Below, in pieces: positions 1-6,845 of a stretch of DNA of 14,633 bases; within the stretch, counting starts at the first letter, position 1; the number at the start of each line of letters is the position of its first letter. The DNA is from JBLIAZ01 sp047631875 (GTDB lineage: Bacteria > Bacteroidota > Bacteroidia > Flavobacteriales_C > GCA-002722245): contig JBLIAZ010000045.1 in NCBI GenBank assembly GCA_047631875.1, positions 1-14,633 of the forward strand, written 5' to 3'. The translations under genes were made by a program, and so were the position numbers. A model generated the notes under the pieces. It saw nothing but the letters and a program-made list of their open reading frames with translations. It was not told where the DNA came from and did not search any database.

Positions 1-91
1 CAGCCCAAATAGGAATCCATGTTTGAGCAACGATGCAATTGGATATAGATATAGTAAGGGTTAGTAATAACAGGCTTAGTCGATTAGTCAT
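1..91 (-). CDS. Secreted protein, N-terminal fragment (cut by window edge)
   Basis: The first 30 codons of a minus-strand gene start at the ATG whose complement is at 89-91 and run off the left edge. The translation begins MTNRLSLLLLTLTISISNC and continues IVAQTWIPIWA. This is a textbook Sec signal peptide: a short positive n-region (R4), a Leu/Thr/Ile-rich hydrophobic core and a likely cleavage after VA, leaving a mature N-terminal Gln, which is common in Bacteroidota. Cys19 is not in a good lipobox context (ISNC), so lipidation is less likely than plain secretion. The rest of the protein is outside the window, so function cannot be assigned. Nothing else on this strand competes with the reading frame. 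Confidence 0.55.
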   Translation of the reverse strand, partial: MTNRLSLLLLTLTISISNCIVAQTWIPIWA

Positions 92-135
92 GATGTACAA
101 AAGTCAAAGTTGAGCTATAAGGTAAGCTATTATAA

Positions 136-288
136 TGGGATGGTGGTGATGATCTTGTTGGTAAATCGCTTAAGTTGACGGCTATGGGACTCTCTCTATT
201 TCTCTCAAAAGGTGTTTACCCAGACCATAAATCCATTAGTTTTGTAATTGAAACATACCCACAATATTCAAATAAGCAGCACAGATAA
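136..288 (+). other. Protein-like open frame, possible gene remnant
   Basis: Between the secreted protein start and the small membrane protein there is no convincing gene. One plus-strand frame is open from 136 to a TAA at 286-288, with an internal ATG at 184. The part from 184 encodes 34 residues (MGLSLFLSKGVYPDHKS... ending YSNKQHR) of ordinary protein-like composition. No ribosome site or promoter decides the start and I do not recognise the sequence. It ends 33 bases before the next small frame on the same strand, so it may be a remnant of an upstream neighbour or a chance frame. Confidence 0.2.
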
Positions 289-321
289 TATAGCAGAAAC
301 CTTAACAACAATTCTATACTA

Positions 322-632
322 ATGAGTAAGACGTTTTACAAAAAAAAGGCATTCTAATTTATGCTGGAATATTTATATTCCATCTATTTTTTGTTTTCCA
401 ATGGTTGAGCTTTCAAGATTTTTCAGATGTTGTAATGTGGACTCTTTTCGTTCTGGGTTGGAATATCGGGTCAGCCTGGTGTGTTCAGTTAACTTATAGT
501 CCAGGTTTTATTAGTGAAAGAACCATTCAATATTATCAGCTAGAAGATAACTCTTATGTGGAATTGAATAGGTACAAATCTTCTGCCTTCTTTTGGATTT
601 GGGGAGGGTTAAACGTAGGTTATAAATTCTAA
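322..632 (+). pseudogene. Small membrane protein, frame broken at an A8 tract
   Basis: An ATG at 322 starts MSKTFYKKK and, in the frame as given, stops at 355-357. If the A8 run at 340-347 had one more A, the frame would continue as GILIYAGIFIFHLFFVFQW and join the open frame ending at TAA 630-632, for about 103 residues. The joined product would have two hydrophobic segments (about residues 10-30 and the DVVMWTLFVLGWNIGSAW segment), then a more polar tail ending FFWIWGGLNVGYKF. Alternatively, translation could start at TTG 405 and give a 75-residue protein, but that start would cut off the first membrane segment. I do not recognise the family. The break may be a real mutation, slippage, or a homopolymer sequencing error. 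Confidence 0.45.
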
Positions 633-752
633 TCATTTTGACTTTAAACAGCACACAATAATAGCTAATTTTAGCACCATTTGAACTTCTTTAAGTTCCG
701 TAAAGCCTCAAGAAATCGGTTCAAGAACAACTTTGAAACGCAAATACAATCC

Positions 753-2336
753 TCAATCCCCAACCCTCTCTTTCGTCCCTGTTTCTCGTTCGTTTTGTCG
801 AACGAATTGTTCAGCTAAATCGGCAGCCATCGCAAGGGAAACTGGATTACCTCTGTACATTCCCATTATTTCAAAACTGATATTTCTAACATCTTTCTTC
901 AGCTCAACAAGTCCTTTTTCAGCTGCCGACATAGTCTTGTAGTTCCCTGTAAACAGTAATGTATTGTACCCTATTTCGGTTTTGTATATCGCTTTCTTTA
1001 ATCGTGAAAAATCGGGAGATTTTTTTTCTTTTGTAGGGTACTTGCTTATCAATATTTTAAAAGCTGGAGATTCTACCACATGAAAGGTGAGCTTTTCGTA
1101 TTCGGTTTCCTCTTTTTCAGCTTTCACTTCTGCAATGCGTTTCTTTTCTTGTATCTCCACATTCTTGGCAATGACTGCTGCTGTTTTCGCTTCTTCCACT
1201 CTTATCGCTTCAGCAACAGCCTTTTTCTGCTCAGCTATTTGAGCAGTTTTTTCTTGTTGCTCTTTCACGACGGCTAGTTCGTCCGCTATTCGCGTATCTT
1301 TTACTCTTTTCTCCTCATCAATTACAGCTTGTTCAGCTGCGATACGGTCGTCCTCCACTTTTTTTAACTCGGCTATTTCCTTTGCTTCTTTCGCCAGTTT
1401 TACAGCTAACTTCACTTCCTTTTTTTTCGCTTTATCAGCTGATTTTTTTGCTTTGACAGCCAATTTATCAGCATTCTTTTCGTCCTTTAGCCTGGCTTTT
1501 TCAGCAAGTAATCGCTCTTGTTCAATCCTTTTCGCCTCAGCTATGTTCTTTTCATTTTCAGCTTTTTTCTTTGCTGCTTCTGCGGCTAATCGTTCGCCTT
1601 CAATTCTTTTTTGCTCAGCGAGTAATCTTGCTTCTGCGGCTAATCTTGCCGCTTCTGCGTCAGCTGCCTTTTTCTTTGCAGCCTCAGCTAATAACCGTTC
1701 GGCTTCAACTTTTTTTGCTTCAGCAAGTAATCTTGCTTCTTCAGCCAATCGAGCACCTTCAGCACGTTTTGCAGCCTCCTCTTCTTTCTTCCTTAAGATC
1801 GCTTTCTCAGGATGAAGTCGCTCTTCTTCTAGTCTTGCTTGCTCGGCAAGTCTCGCTTTTTCTTCCTCTATTTTCTTTTTTTCAGCAGCTATTTTTTCAG
1901 CAGCTTTTCGCGCATCGTCTTTCTTTTTATTCTCTATGCTCGCATAATAGTCGATCATGATTTGAGGCAGCAATTTTCCCGATAAAATTTGACCCAACAG
2001 GGATGTACTTACTTCATTAGCTACAAATGCGTCATTCTTAAATACTCTGATAAAAGCATTTGGAATTCCCCTTTCATGACATTCGTCAAGAGTTTCCATC
2101 GCTTCAAAATAATCTTCAGTATAACCTCCTGAAAAATATATAGTAAAAGCAGTTTGAGTATAAAAAGTTTTTTTGTTTGGAATTTTATCAAGGATGTCAA
2201 CCAAATTACTATCACCTTGCTGAGCGCATTGTACTCTAAAAGAATAACTTGAAGCCATCAACACATTTGTCGAAAACAATACTAGCGCCACCAAAGTAGT
2301 TATGAGTTTTTTTGAAAATTTACTATTTCTTACCAT
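753..2336 (-). CDS. Secreted coiled-coil protein with SPOR-like domains at both ends
   Basis: This 527-residue protein has an N-terminal signal peptide (residues 1 to about 29, KK followed by LITTLVALVLFSTNVLMAS). Residues 31-115 read like a Bacteroidota SPOR-like unit (YSFRVQCAQ..., then YFSGGYTEDYFEAMETLDE and GIPNAFIRVFKND). A very long Ala/Glu/Lys/Arg-rich coiled coil occupies about 135-410, built from TolA-like EAARLAAEARLLAE-type heptads. A second domain of similar layout follows at about 412-527 (FKILIS..., LLFTGNYKTMSAAEKGLVEL, MYRGNPVSLAMA). SPOR domains in other families bind denuded peptidoglycan, so a periplasmic rod linking two wall- or partner-binding ends is plausible, but that role is inferred. 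The coiled coil generates several long open frames on the opposite strand that are not genes. The gene stands alone; ATG 2336 is chosen because it places the signal peptide at the N-terminus. Confidence 0.8.
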   Translation of the reverse strand: MVRNSKFSKKLITTLVALVLFSTNVLMASSYSFRVQCAQQGDSNLVDILDKIPNKKTFYTQTAFTIYFSGGYTEDYFEAMETLDECHERGIPNAFIRVFKNDAFVANEVSTSLLGQILSGKLLPQIMIDYYASIENKKKDDARKAAEKIAAEKKKIEEEKARLAEQARLEEERLHPEKAILRKKEEEAAKRAEGARLAEEARLLAEAKKVEAERLLAEAAKKKAADAEAARLAAEARLLAEQKRIEGERLAAEAAKKKAENEKNIAEAKRIEQERLLAEKARLKDEKNADKLAVKAKKSADKAKKKEVKLAVKLAKEAKEIAELKKVEDDRIAAEQAVIDEEKRVKDTRIADELAVVKEQQEKTAQIAEQKKAVAEAIRVEEAKTAAVIAKNVEIQEKKRIAEVKAEKEETEYEKLTFHVVESPAFKILISKYPTKEKKSPDFSRLKKAIYKTEIGYNTLLFTGNYKTMSAAEKGLVELKKDVRNISFEIMGMYRGNPVSLAMAADLAEQFVRQNERETGTKERVGD

Positions 2337-2348
2337 GTAAAAAGCTAA

Positions 2349-2564
2349 TACGTTTATACTAAATCGAGAGCAAAAGTAAGCATAAATGAGATAAGGGTTA
2401 GCTGTAAGGAAGTCTTAAATGAATTATTTGCACCTAGTGTAAACAATGCGCCACGAATTGTAAAGTTTAGCCTTGATTACTCCGCCAAAAATAAAGCACA
2501 AGAAGCACTGGATAGAGGATGTGTTCTTCTGATTCAATTTACAATCTTATTCTTTACTCTTTAA
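2349..2564 (+). other. Start-less open frame in the 2337-2659 spacer
   Basis: The 323-base spacer between the divergent coiled-coil and lipoprotein genes holds one plus-strand frame open from 2349 to TAA 2562-2564. It contains a protein-like stretch (IVKFSLDYSAKNKAQEALDR) but no ATG, GTG or TTG start in frame. It overlaps the candidate promoter of the minus-strand gene. It could be a decayed gene fragment or chance. I see no RNA gene here; the last 100 bases must carry the promoter of the downstream lipoprotein, but no exact consensus is visible. Confidence 0.15.
2371..2378 (-). promoter_or_regulatory. Candidate -7 promoter element for the coiled-coil gene
   Basis: On the minus strand the octamer TACTTTTG matches the Bacteroidota -7 consensus TAnnTTTG exactly. 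It ends 34 bases before the ATG at 2336. No clear TTTG -33 element lies at the usual distance, so the call is tentative. Confidence 0.4.
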
Positions 2565-2659
2565 AAAAAATCATTTTGTGTAAAAAATATTTTTACTGGC
2601 ACACGCTTTGAATACGGTTAATTAATCACAAACAAATTATCAACTTAAATCACCACATC

Positions 2660-3331
2660 ATGAAAAAGCTTATTTACATCACTTTAGCAACTGCAATTTT
2701 AACCGGTACAATATCTTGTCAAAAAGACGACGACTTTTATGAAGAGGACAACATCACCACCGAAGAAACTACTTCCACCACCACTACTACTGCCAGTAGC
2801 AGCGGTACCGAAAACGGAAGTACTAGCACGGAAACAGAAACAACGGTAGAAACTACCACCAATGGGGAAGTTGAAACTACAGAAACCACTTCCACTACCA
2901 CCACTACCACCACTGAAGTAACACCAGTACGAGAAAATACTTTCACCCTAGCATCTGAAGGGACTTTTGAAGTAAATCCATTTTACGTACACCACATTTA
3001 CAAGAATAATTTTTATGAAATTTACTTTCATGGAATCACGTGGGGAACTTCTATCGGAGGGTCAATAAAATTCAATAAAAATGCCGCTTCAGGAATTTAT
3101 AATGTGAATCCTCGAGGAAGTATTTATGGATCGTACTTGTTGTCCGATGAGGTAGCAATAGAAATTGGAAATTACAACCATCAAAACATTGCTCAAAGTG
3201 GAACGGTTGAACTAATAGTTGCTGAAAAATATACCAAAGTAATTTTCAAAAACATCCCTACCGTACGATCAACGGATCAAACCGCAAGCGACATGATCAG
3301 CGGAACGTTTACAATTATCACGAGTAATTAA
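2660..3331 (+). CDS. Predicted surface-exposed lipoprotein with Thr/Glu-rich stalk
   Basis: This 223-residue protein starts MKKLIYITLATAILTGTISC, a signal peptide II with Cys20 as the lipidated residue. The residues right after it, QKDDD, closely match the lipoprotein export signal (QKDDE-type) shown in Capnocytophaga to send lipoproteins to the cell surface. Residues about 31-90 are a low-complexity Thr/Glu/Ser stalk with runs of up to seven Thr, encoded by alternating ACC/ACT codons. Residues about 92-223 form a compact, probably beta-rich domain (FYEIYFHGITWGTSIGGSIKF, SGIYNVNPRGSIYGSYLLSD, TVELIVAEKYTKVIFKNIP, SGTFTI). I do not recognise the domain; its layout resembles small beta-barrel or beta-sandwich outer-membrane-anchored lipoproteins. 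The gene is monocistronic and ends before a bidirectional terminator. The antisense frame at 2737-2946 is a shadow of the ACC/ACT repeats. Confidence 0.8.
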   Translation: MKKLIYITLATAILTGTISCQKDDDFYEEDNITTEETTSTTTTTASSSGTENGSTSTETETTVETTTNGEVETTETTSTTTTTTTEVTPVRENTFTLASEGTFEVNPFYVHHIYKNNFYEIYFHGITWGTSIGGSIKFNKNAASGIYNVNPRGSIYGSYLLSDEVAIEIGNYNHQNIAQSGTVELIVAEKYTKVIFKNIPTVRSTDQTASDMISGTFTIITSN

Positions 3332-3345
3332 TTTATAATCACCCA

Positions 3346-3383
3346 TAAAAAGCCCTTTTAGCCACCAGCTGAAAGGGGTTTTG
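3346..3383. terminator. Bidirectional rho-independent terminator
   Basis: The arms AAAAGCCCTTTTAGC and GCTGAAAGGGGTTTT pair around a short CACCA loop with one mismatch and one wobble, leaving a T-run on each strand. It lies 14 bases after the lipoprotein stop on the plus strand and 49 bases after the copA stop on the minus strand, so it can serve both convergent genes. Confidence 0.7.
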
Positions 3384-3432
3384 TTTGGGAAAATGTAGCG
3401 TATTGGGAGGGACAATTATTTCCAGTGTTGAA

Positions 3433-5553
3433 TCACTTCTCCTTCTTGAACTTCAACAAGATTGAATTCCCTATCACCACCACGTCCGAAAACGCCATGG
3501 ACAATGCTGCCACCATAGGTTTTAAAAACCCGAACGCAGCTATTGGAATTGCTAAGGCATTGTAGGCAAAGGCCCAAAAGAAGTTTTGTTTGATCGTTTT
3601 GTAAGTTTGTCGGCTTAGGGAAATGGTATTTGTAATGCTTAAGAAATTCTTGTTCATCAGCACTACGTCCGCCGAGTTGATTGCTGAATTAGTGGCTGCT
3701 CCAAATGATATTCCCACGTGAGCTTGAGCCAATGCAGGGGCATCGTTTATTCCATCGCCAACCATGATGGTTGGATTGGTTTGGTTGAGTTTGGTAATGA
3801 TGTTCAACTTGTCCTCAGGTGATTTCTCAAAATAAAACTCGGTAATTCCAATGTTTTTTGAAACAGTTTCGCACTTACTTTTCTTATCCCCCGACAACAT
3901 GATGGGAATTACACCGTGGGATTTAAGCCAAGCGATGCTTTCTTTTACACCTGGTTTAACTTCATCGCTTATTGATAATTCGCCCACAATTTCATCGTTG
4001 TAGACCAAGCATAAATCCGAAGCTAGTTCAGTACTATTTTTAGCATTTTGGGACTTTGTGGAGTACAATCCCCAAGCTCCATTGCTATCGTCGATTCCAC
4101 TTAAGCCCTTTCCTTTTTCCTCACGGACATTAGTCAAAGCTGTAGGGATATTCATTTCCTTGAGTTGAGTGTGCAGTGATTTCGAAATCGGATGCGAGGA
4201 TTTTGAACAAAGAGATACAATGATTGCGCTCGCTACATCTTCAGTAATCCCATTTATCTTCATCTTATCGATGGTAAAATTACCTGTGGTAAGCGTTCCT
4301 GTTTTATCAAAAACAATGGTTTTACTTTTTGCAATTTTTTCCAGCGTTTGTCCTCCTTTAATTAAAATGCCTTTTTTAGCAGCCTTACCTATTCCTACAA
4401 TGATAGCTGTTGGTGCAGCAAGTCCCATAGCACAGGGACATGATATCACAAGTACTGCAATGCTTTGCATCAAGCTTTTTTGCAAGCCACTGTCAAAGCC
4501 AAAATAACTCACTAAAAAAGTAAGCAGAGCAATGCCGATGACAATGGGAACAAACACTGCGCTTATCCTGTCCCCTAGTTTTTGAATTTCCGGTTTGCTT
4601 TCTTGTGCGTCTTTTACCAAGGAGATAATTCGATCCAAAGTACTACGCCCATTTATTGTTGAAGCAATCATTTGACCTGTTCCACTTATCACCAACGAAC
4701 TACCAATGACTGATGCTCCTTTGGCTTTGTAAACTGGTTCGCTCTCCCCGCTTATCATGCTTTCGTCAACTTCAAATTCACCTTGAGTTACCACGCCGTC
4801 AAGAGGAAAAATGTCCCCGTCGTTAATTTGCAAAGTGTCTCCAATGTTAATTTCTTCAATATTAACCACTACCACTTTCCCGTCAACCACTTTGTTGGCA
4901 GTATCAATTTGAAGCGCACTTAAATCAGATATTGCCGAAGTAGTTTTGCGTACCGCACGATGTTCAATGACATTTCCTAAAAGGACCAACGTCGTTACGG
5001 TAGCTGTAGTTTCAAAAAACAAATAATCGTGCAAATTAGGAGCACCCCAATAAATGTACACCCCGTATGCACTGTAAAAAAAAGACGATAATACACCTAC
5101 GCTGACAAGCACATCCATGTTTGGTACACCAACTCTTAAGGAACCAATGGCACTTTTAATGAAAAATACACCGCCCGAAAGCAGCACAGGAATCGTTAAA
5201 CATATTTGAAAAATAGGATCGTTCAAAATTGAATCATGCGAGACAAACATGTGCATGAATAGCGGTAAGGTGAAAATTAAACAAAAGACAAAAAGCTTTT
5301 CGACCGTGCTGTACTTTTCGTTAGATGCACTGTGTATGACCTTGTACCCTCCTTTGTTTATTCCTTGAGCGATTTGATCGTGTACATTGGCTTCCGATGA
5401 TTTCCCGGTTGCATTGTATTTGGCCTCACCTGTGGAAAAATTAACGTACACGTTTTCTCCACCATTTTTTTCGATGATTTTTTTGACCCCAAGCGCACAA
5501 TTTGTGCAAGTCATTCCTTCAACAAGTAATATTTTAGGTGGTGTTTTATCCAT
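3433..5553 (-). CDS. copA: Cu(I)-exporting P1B-type ATPase
   Basis: This 706-residue membrane ATPase pumps Cu(I) out of the cytoplasm. One N-terminal heavy-metal-associated domain carries GMTCTNC (Cys16 and Cys19). Transmembrane helices follow from about residue 85, then the actuator loop with ISGESEP (the TGE-type motif), the metal-binding CPC (near residue 372 in VISCPCAMGLAAP), the phosphorylated Asp in DKTGT (near 416), the SSHP motif (near 452) and GDGINDAP (near 599). TM7 shows N-x6-YN. In TM8 the pattern P-x6-M-x2-S-S-x5-N is kept except that the second Ser is Asp (MAFSD). Length is normal for a single-HMA CopA. No chaperone or regulator gene is adjacent. The start at 5553 is the only ATG placing the CxxC domain at the usual position. 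Confidence 0.95.
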   Translation of the reverse strand: MDKTPPKILLVEGMTCTNCALGVKKIIEKNGGENVYVNFSTGEAKYNATGKSSEANVHDQIAQGINKGGYKVIHSASNEKYSTVEKLFVFCLIFTLPLFMHMFVSHDSILNDPIFQICLTIPVLLSGGVFFIKSAIGSLRVGVPNMDVLVSVGVLSSFFYSAYGVYIYWGAPNLHDYLFFETTATVTTLVLLGNVIEHRAVRKTTSAISDLSALQIDTANKVVDGKVVVVNIEEINIGDTLQINDGDIFPLDGVVTQGEFEVDESMISGESEPVYKAKGASVIGSSLVISGTGQMIASTINGRSTLDRIISLVKDAQESKPEIQKLGDRISAVFVPIVIGIALLTFLVSYFGFDSGLQKSLMQSIAVLVISCPCAMGLAAPTAIIVGIGKAAKKGILIKGGQTLEKIAKSKTIVFDKTGTLTTGNFTIDKMKINGITEDVASAIIVSLCSKSSHPISKSLHTQLKEMNIPTALTNVREEKGKGLSGIDDSNGAWGLYSTKSQNAKNSTELASDLCLVYNDEIVGELSISDEVKPGVKESIAWLKSHGVIPIMLSGDKKSKCETVSKNIGITEFYFEKSPEDKLNIITKLNQTNPTIMVGDGINDAPALAQAHVGISFGAATNSAINSADVVLMNKNFLSITNTISLSRQTYKTIKQNFFWAFAYNALAIPIAAFGFLKPMVAALSMAFSDVVVIGNSILLKFKKEK

Positions 5554-5567
5554 GTTGATATCAATCG

Positions 5568-5586
5568 TAGATTAATCTAGTTAATC
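5568..5586. promoter_or_regulatory. Palindromic operator-like site in the copA/kinase spacer
   Basis: TAGATTAATCTA (5568-5579) is a perfect 12-base palindrome, overlapping GATTAA-TCTAG-TTAATC (5570-5586). The octamer AGTTAATC recurs at 5631-5638 inside TTGAGTTAATCAA. The first site sits between the candidate copA -7 element and the copA ATG, where a repressor would block transcription. Binding by a regulator is inferred. Confidence 0.35.
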
Positions 5587-5593
5587 CTTTTAT

Positions 5594-5601
5594 TAAAGGT
5601 A
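5594..5601 (-). promoter_or_regulatory. Candidate -7 element of copA
   Basis: The minus-strand octamer TACCTTTA matches TAnnTTTG in all but the last base and ends about 40 bases before the copA ATG. No clear -33 element was found. Confidence 0.3.
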
Positions 5602-5667
5602 AAATTTTATCTACATTTAAAACCATGTTGAGTTAATCAAGCGTATTAATATTTAAAAATAAAGATC

Positions 5668-6513
5668 ATGGTTTTAAGTTTTGGAGAAGTACTGATAGAT
5701 TGTTTACCTGACGGAAATGTAATTGGAGGAGCACCATTTAATGTGGCCATTCACTTGAAACGTTTAGGGGAAGGAAGCGGAATCATCAGTAAAATTGGGC
5801 AAGACGAACTTGGTGATGAAATTAAATCATTTTTGGTTGCTGAAAACGTAGACCAACAAATTCAAATAGACGACAAGCTTAAAACAGGATACGTGACCGT
5901 TACTTTAAACAACGGTCAACCTTCATACACTATTCACAGAGGAACTGGTTGGGAATTTGTGGATTACAAGGAGGACAACTCAAACCCTGATTACTTAGTG
6001 TTTGGAAGTTTGGCTTTGCATTTCCCTCACAACAAAGCTTCCTTTGAAAAATATTTAGCCTTGTATCCAAATGCAACAAGGATATGCGACATCAATTTAA
6101 GAACGCCATTTTACGACAACGATACCATTGATTACTGTTTGCAAAGAACCAACATCCTTAAAATAAACGACGAAGAATTAGAACATTTAGCAAAGGAAAA
6201 TAACCTCAGCGACCCAATTGCGTACCTGGAAGAAAAGTATAAAATCAATAAAGTGATCCTTACTAAAGGAGCTGATGGTGCAGACGTATTCTGGGAAGGT
6301 GAAAAATTCAGTTGTGATGCTGGAACGGTAAACAACCTAAAAGACACTGTAGGTGCTGGTGATTCCTTCACCTCCATGTTCATTTACGGTTTACTTAAAA
6401 ACATCCCTGTTGGTGAAAACCTAAAAAGAGCCAGCGATTTCGCGGCGCTAATTTGCGAACGCAGTGGTGCTATTCCTAGTGATAAAGGGATTTACAAAGC
6501 GTATAAGAAATAA
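5668..6513 (+). CDS. PfkB-family carbohydrate kinase (fructokinase-like)
   Basis: This 281-residue cytoplasmic protein belongs to the PfkB/ribokinase family, which phosphorylates sugars with ATP. The N-terminal signature GGAPFNVAIHLKRLG (near residues 20-34) matches the sugar-binding GG motif of fructokinases, and SKIGQDELGDEI follows as in that subfamily. The C-terminal signature DTVGAGDSFTSMFIYGLL carries the catalytic-base Asp of GAGD and the anion hole. KVILTKGADGADVF precedes it as usual. The length is slightly under the typical 290-310 residues, but both signatures are intact, so it is probably active. Substrate cannot be fixed from sequence; fructose is the best guess. It is divergent from copA, with no transporter or glycosidase beside it. 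ATG 5668 puts the first beta strand (VLSFGEVLIDCLPDG) at the N-terminus as expected. Confidence 0.9.
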   Translation: MVLSFGEVLIDCLPDGNVIGGAPFNVAIHLKRLGEGSGIISKIGQDELGDEIKSFLVAENVDQQIQIDDKLKTGYVTVTLNNGQPSYTIHRGTGWEFVDYKEDNSNPDYLVFGSLALHFPHNKASFEKYLALYPNATRICDINLRTPFYDNDTIDYCLQRTNILKINDEELEHLAKENNLSDPIAYLEEKYKINKVILTKGADGADVFWEGEKFSCDAGTVNNLKDTVGAGDSFTSMFIYGLLKNIPVGENLKRASDFAALICERSGAIPSDKGIYKAYKK

Positions 6514-6580
6514 ACTTCACACAACACCTCTACTTCACCAAGTGAAAAATTCACCTCACACCAACGCCATCAGCGAAAAA

Positions 6581-6705
6581 ACTGGCACCAGCTCCTTGAG
6601 ATTTTAGTGGTCGAGGAGCGAGAGCAAAAAACAGTTCAACAGCATTTGATTTGTTCTGTTTTTTATAAAATGGAAAGGATAGCTGGTAGTTTTTGAGGTG
6701 CCAGT
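6581..6705. repeat. 125-bp element bounded by 9-bp inverted repeats
   Basis: ACTGGCACC at 6581-6589 is the exact reverse complement of GGTGCCAGT at 6697-6705. Inside lie CTCCTTG/CGAGGAG (one mismatch) and the 9-bp arms of the terminator hairpin. The nesting could be a folded RNA, a compound terminator or a small MITE-like intergenic repeat; no target-site duplication is evident. Confidence 0.4.
6626..6664. terminator. Bidirectional terminator hairpin
   Basis: AAAAAACAG (6626-6634) pairs perfectly with CTGTTTTTT (6656-6664); an inner AACA/TGTT pair extends the stem past a 3-base bulge. T-runs are present on both strands, fitting the ends of the convergent sugar kinase and flavoprotein transcripts. 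Confidence 0.55.
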
Positions 6706-6845
6706 CTTGAGTTTTGTTTCTTTTGGTCAAGTGCCGAGCAGGAACGACGACGCGTGAATTCGAAAAAATAAAATATCATGAACAAAAAGAAAGGCTTGTT
6801 TCTGGCCGAAAGAAATCCTCGTCATGGAAAATGACAACGAAAAAA

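Larger units (their letters stand above)
6514..6845. other. Convergent spacer with nested inverted repeats
   Basis: No convincing gene lies in these 332 bases between the convergent kinase and flavoprotein genes. They hold GTGAA-AAA-TTCAC (6542-6554), an outer inverted repeat (6581-6589 with 6697-6705), a terminator hairpin inside it (6626-6664), and two GC-richer stretches (GGTCGAGGAGCGAGAGC near 6609 and GGTCAAGTGCCGAGCAGG near 6727) unlike the AT-rich surroundings. A plus-strand frame from 6714 is open but overlaps the flavoprotein gene and looks spurious. Confidence 0.5.

Noticed and set aside
1453..1960. Long plus-strand frames rich in Leu, Ala and Ser
   Set aside because: They are antisense shadows of the Ala/Glu/Lys coiled coil, whose codon bias removes stops on the other strand.
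2737..2946. Minus-strand Val-rich frame
   Set aside because: It is the antisense of the ACC/ACT Thr codons of the surface lipoprotein.
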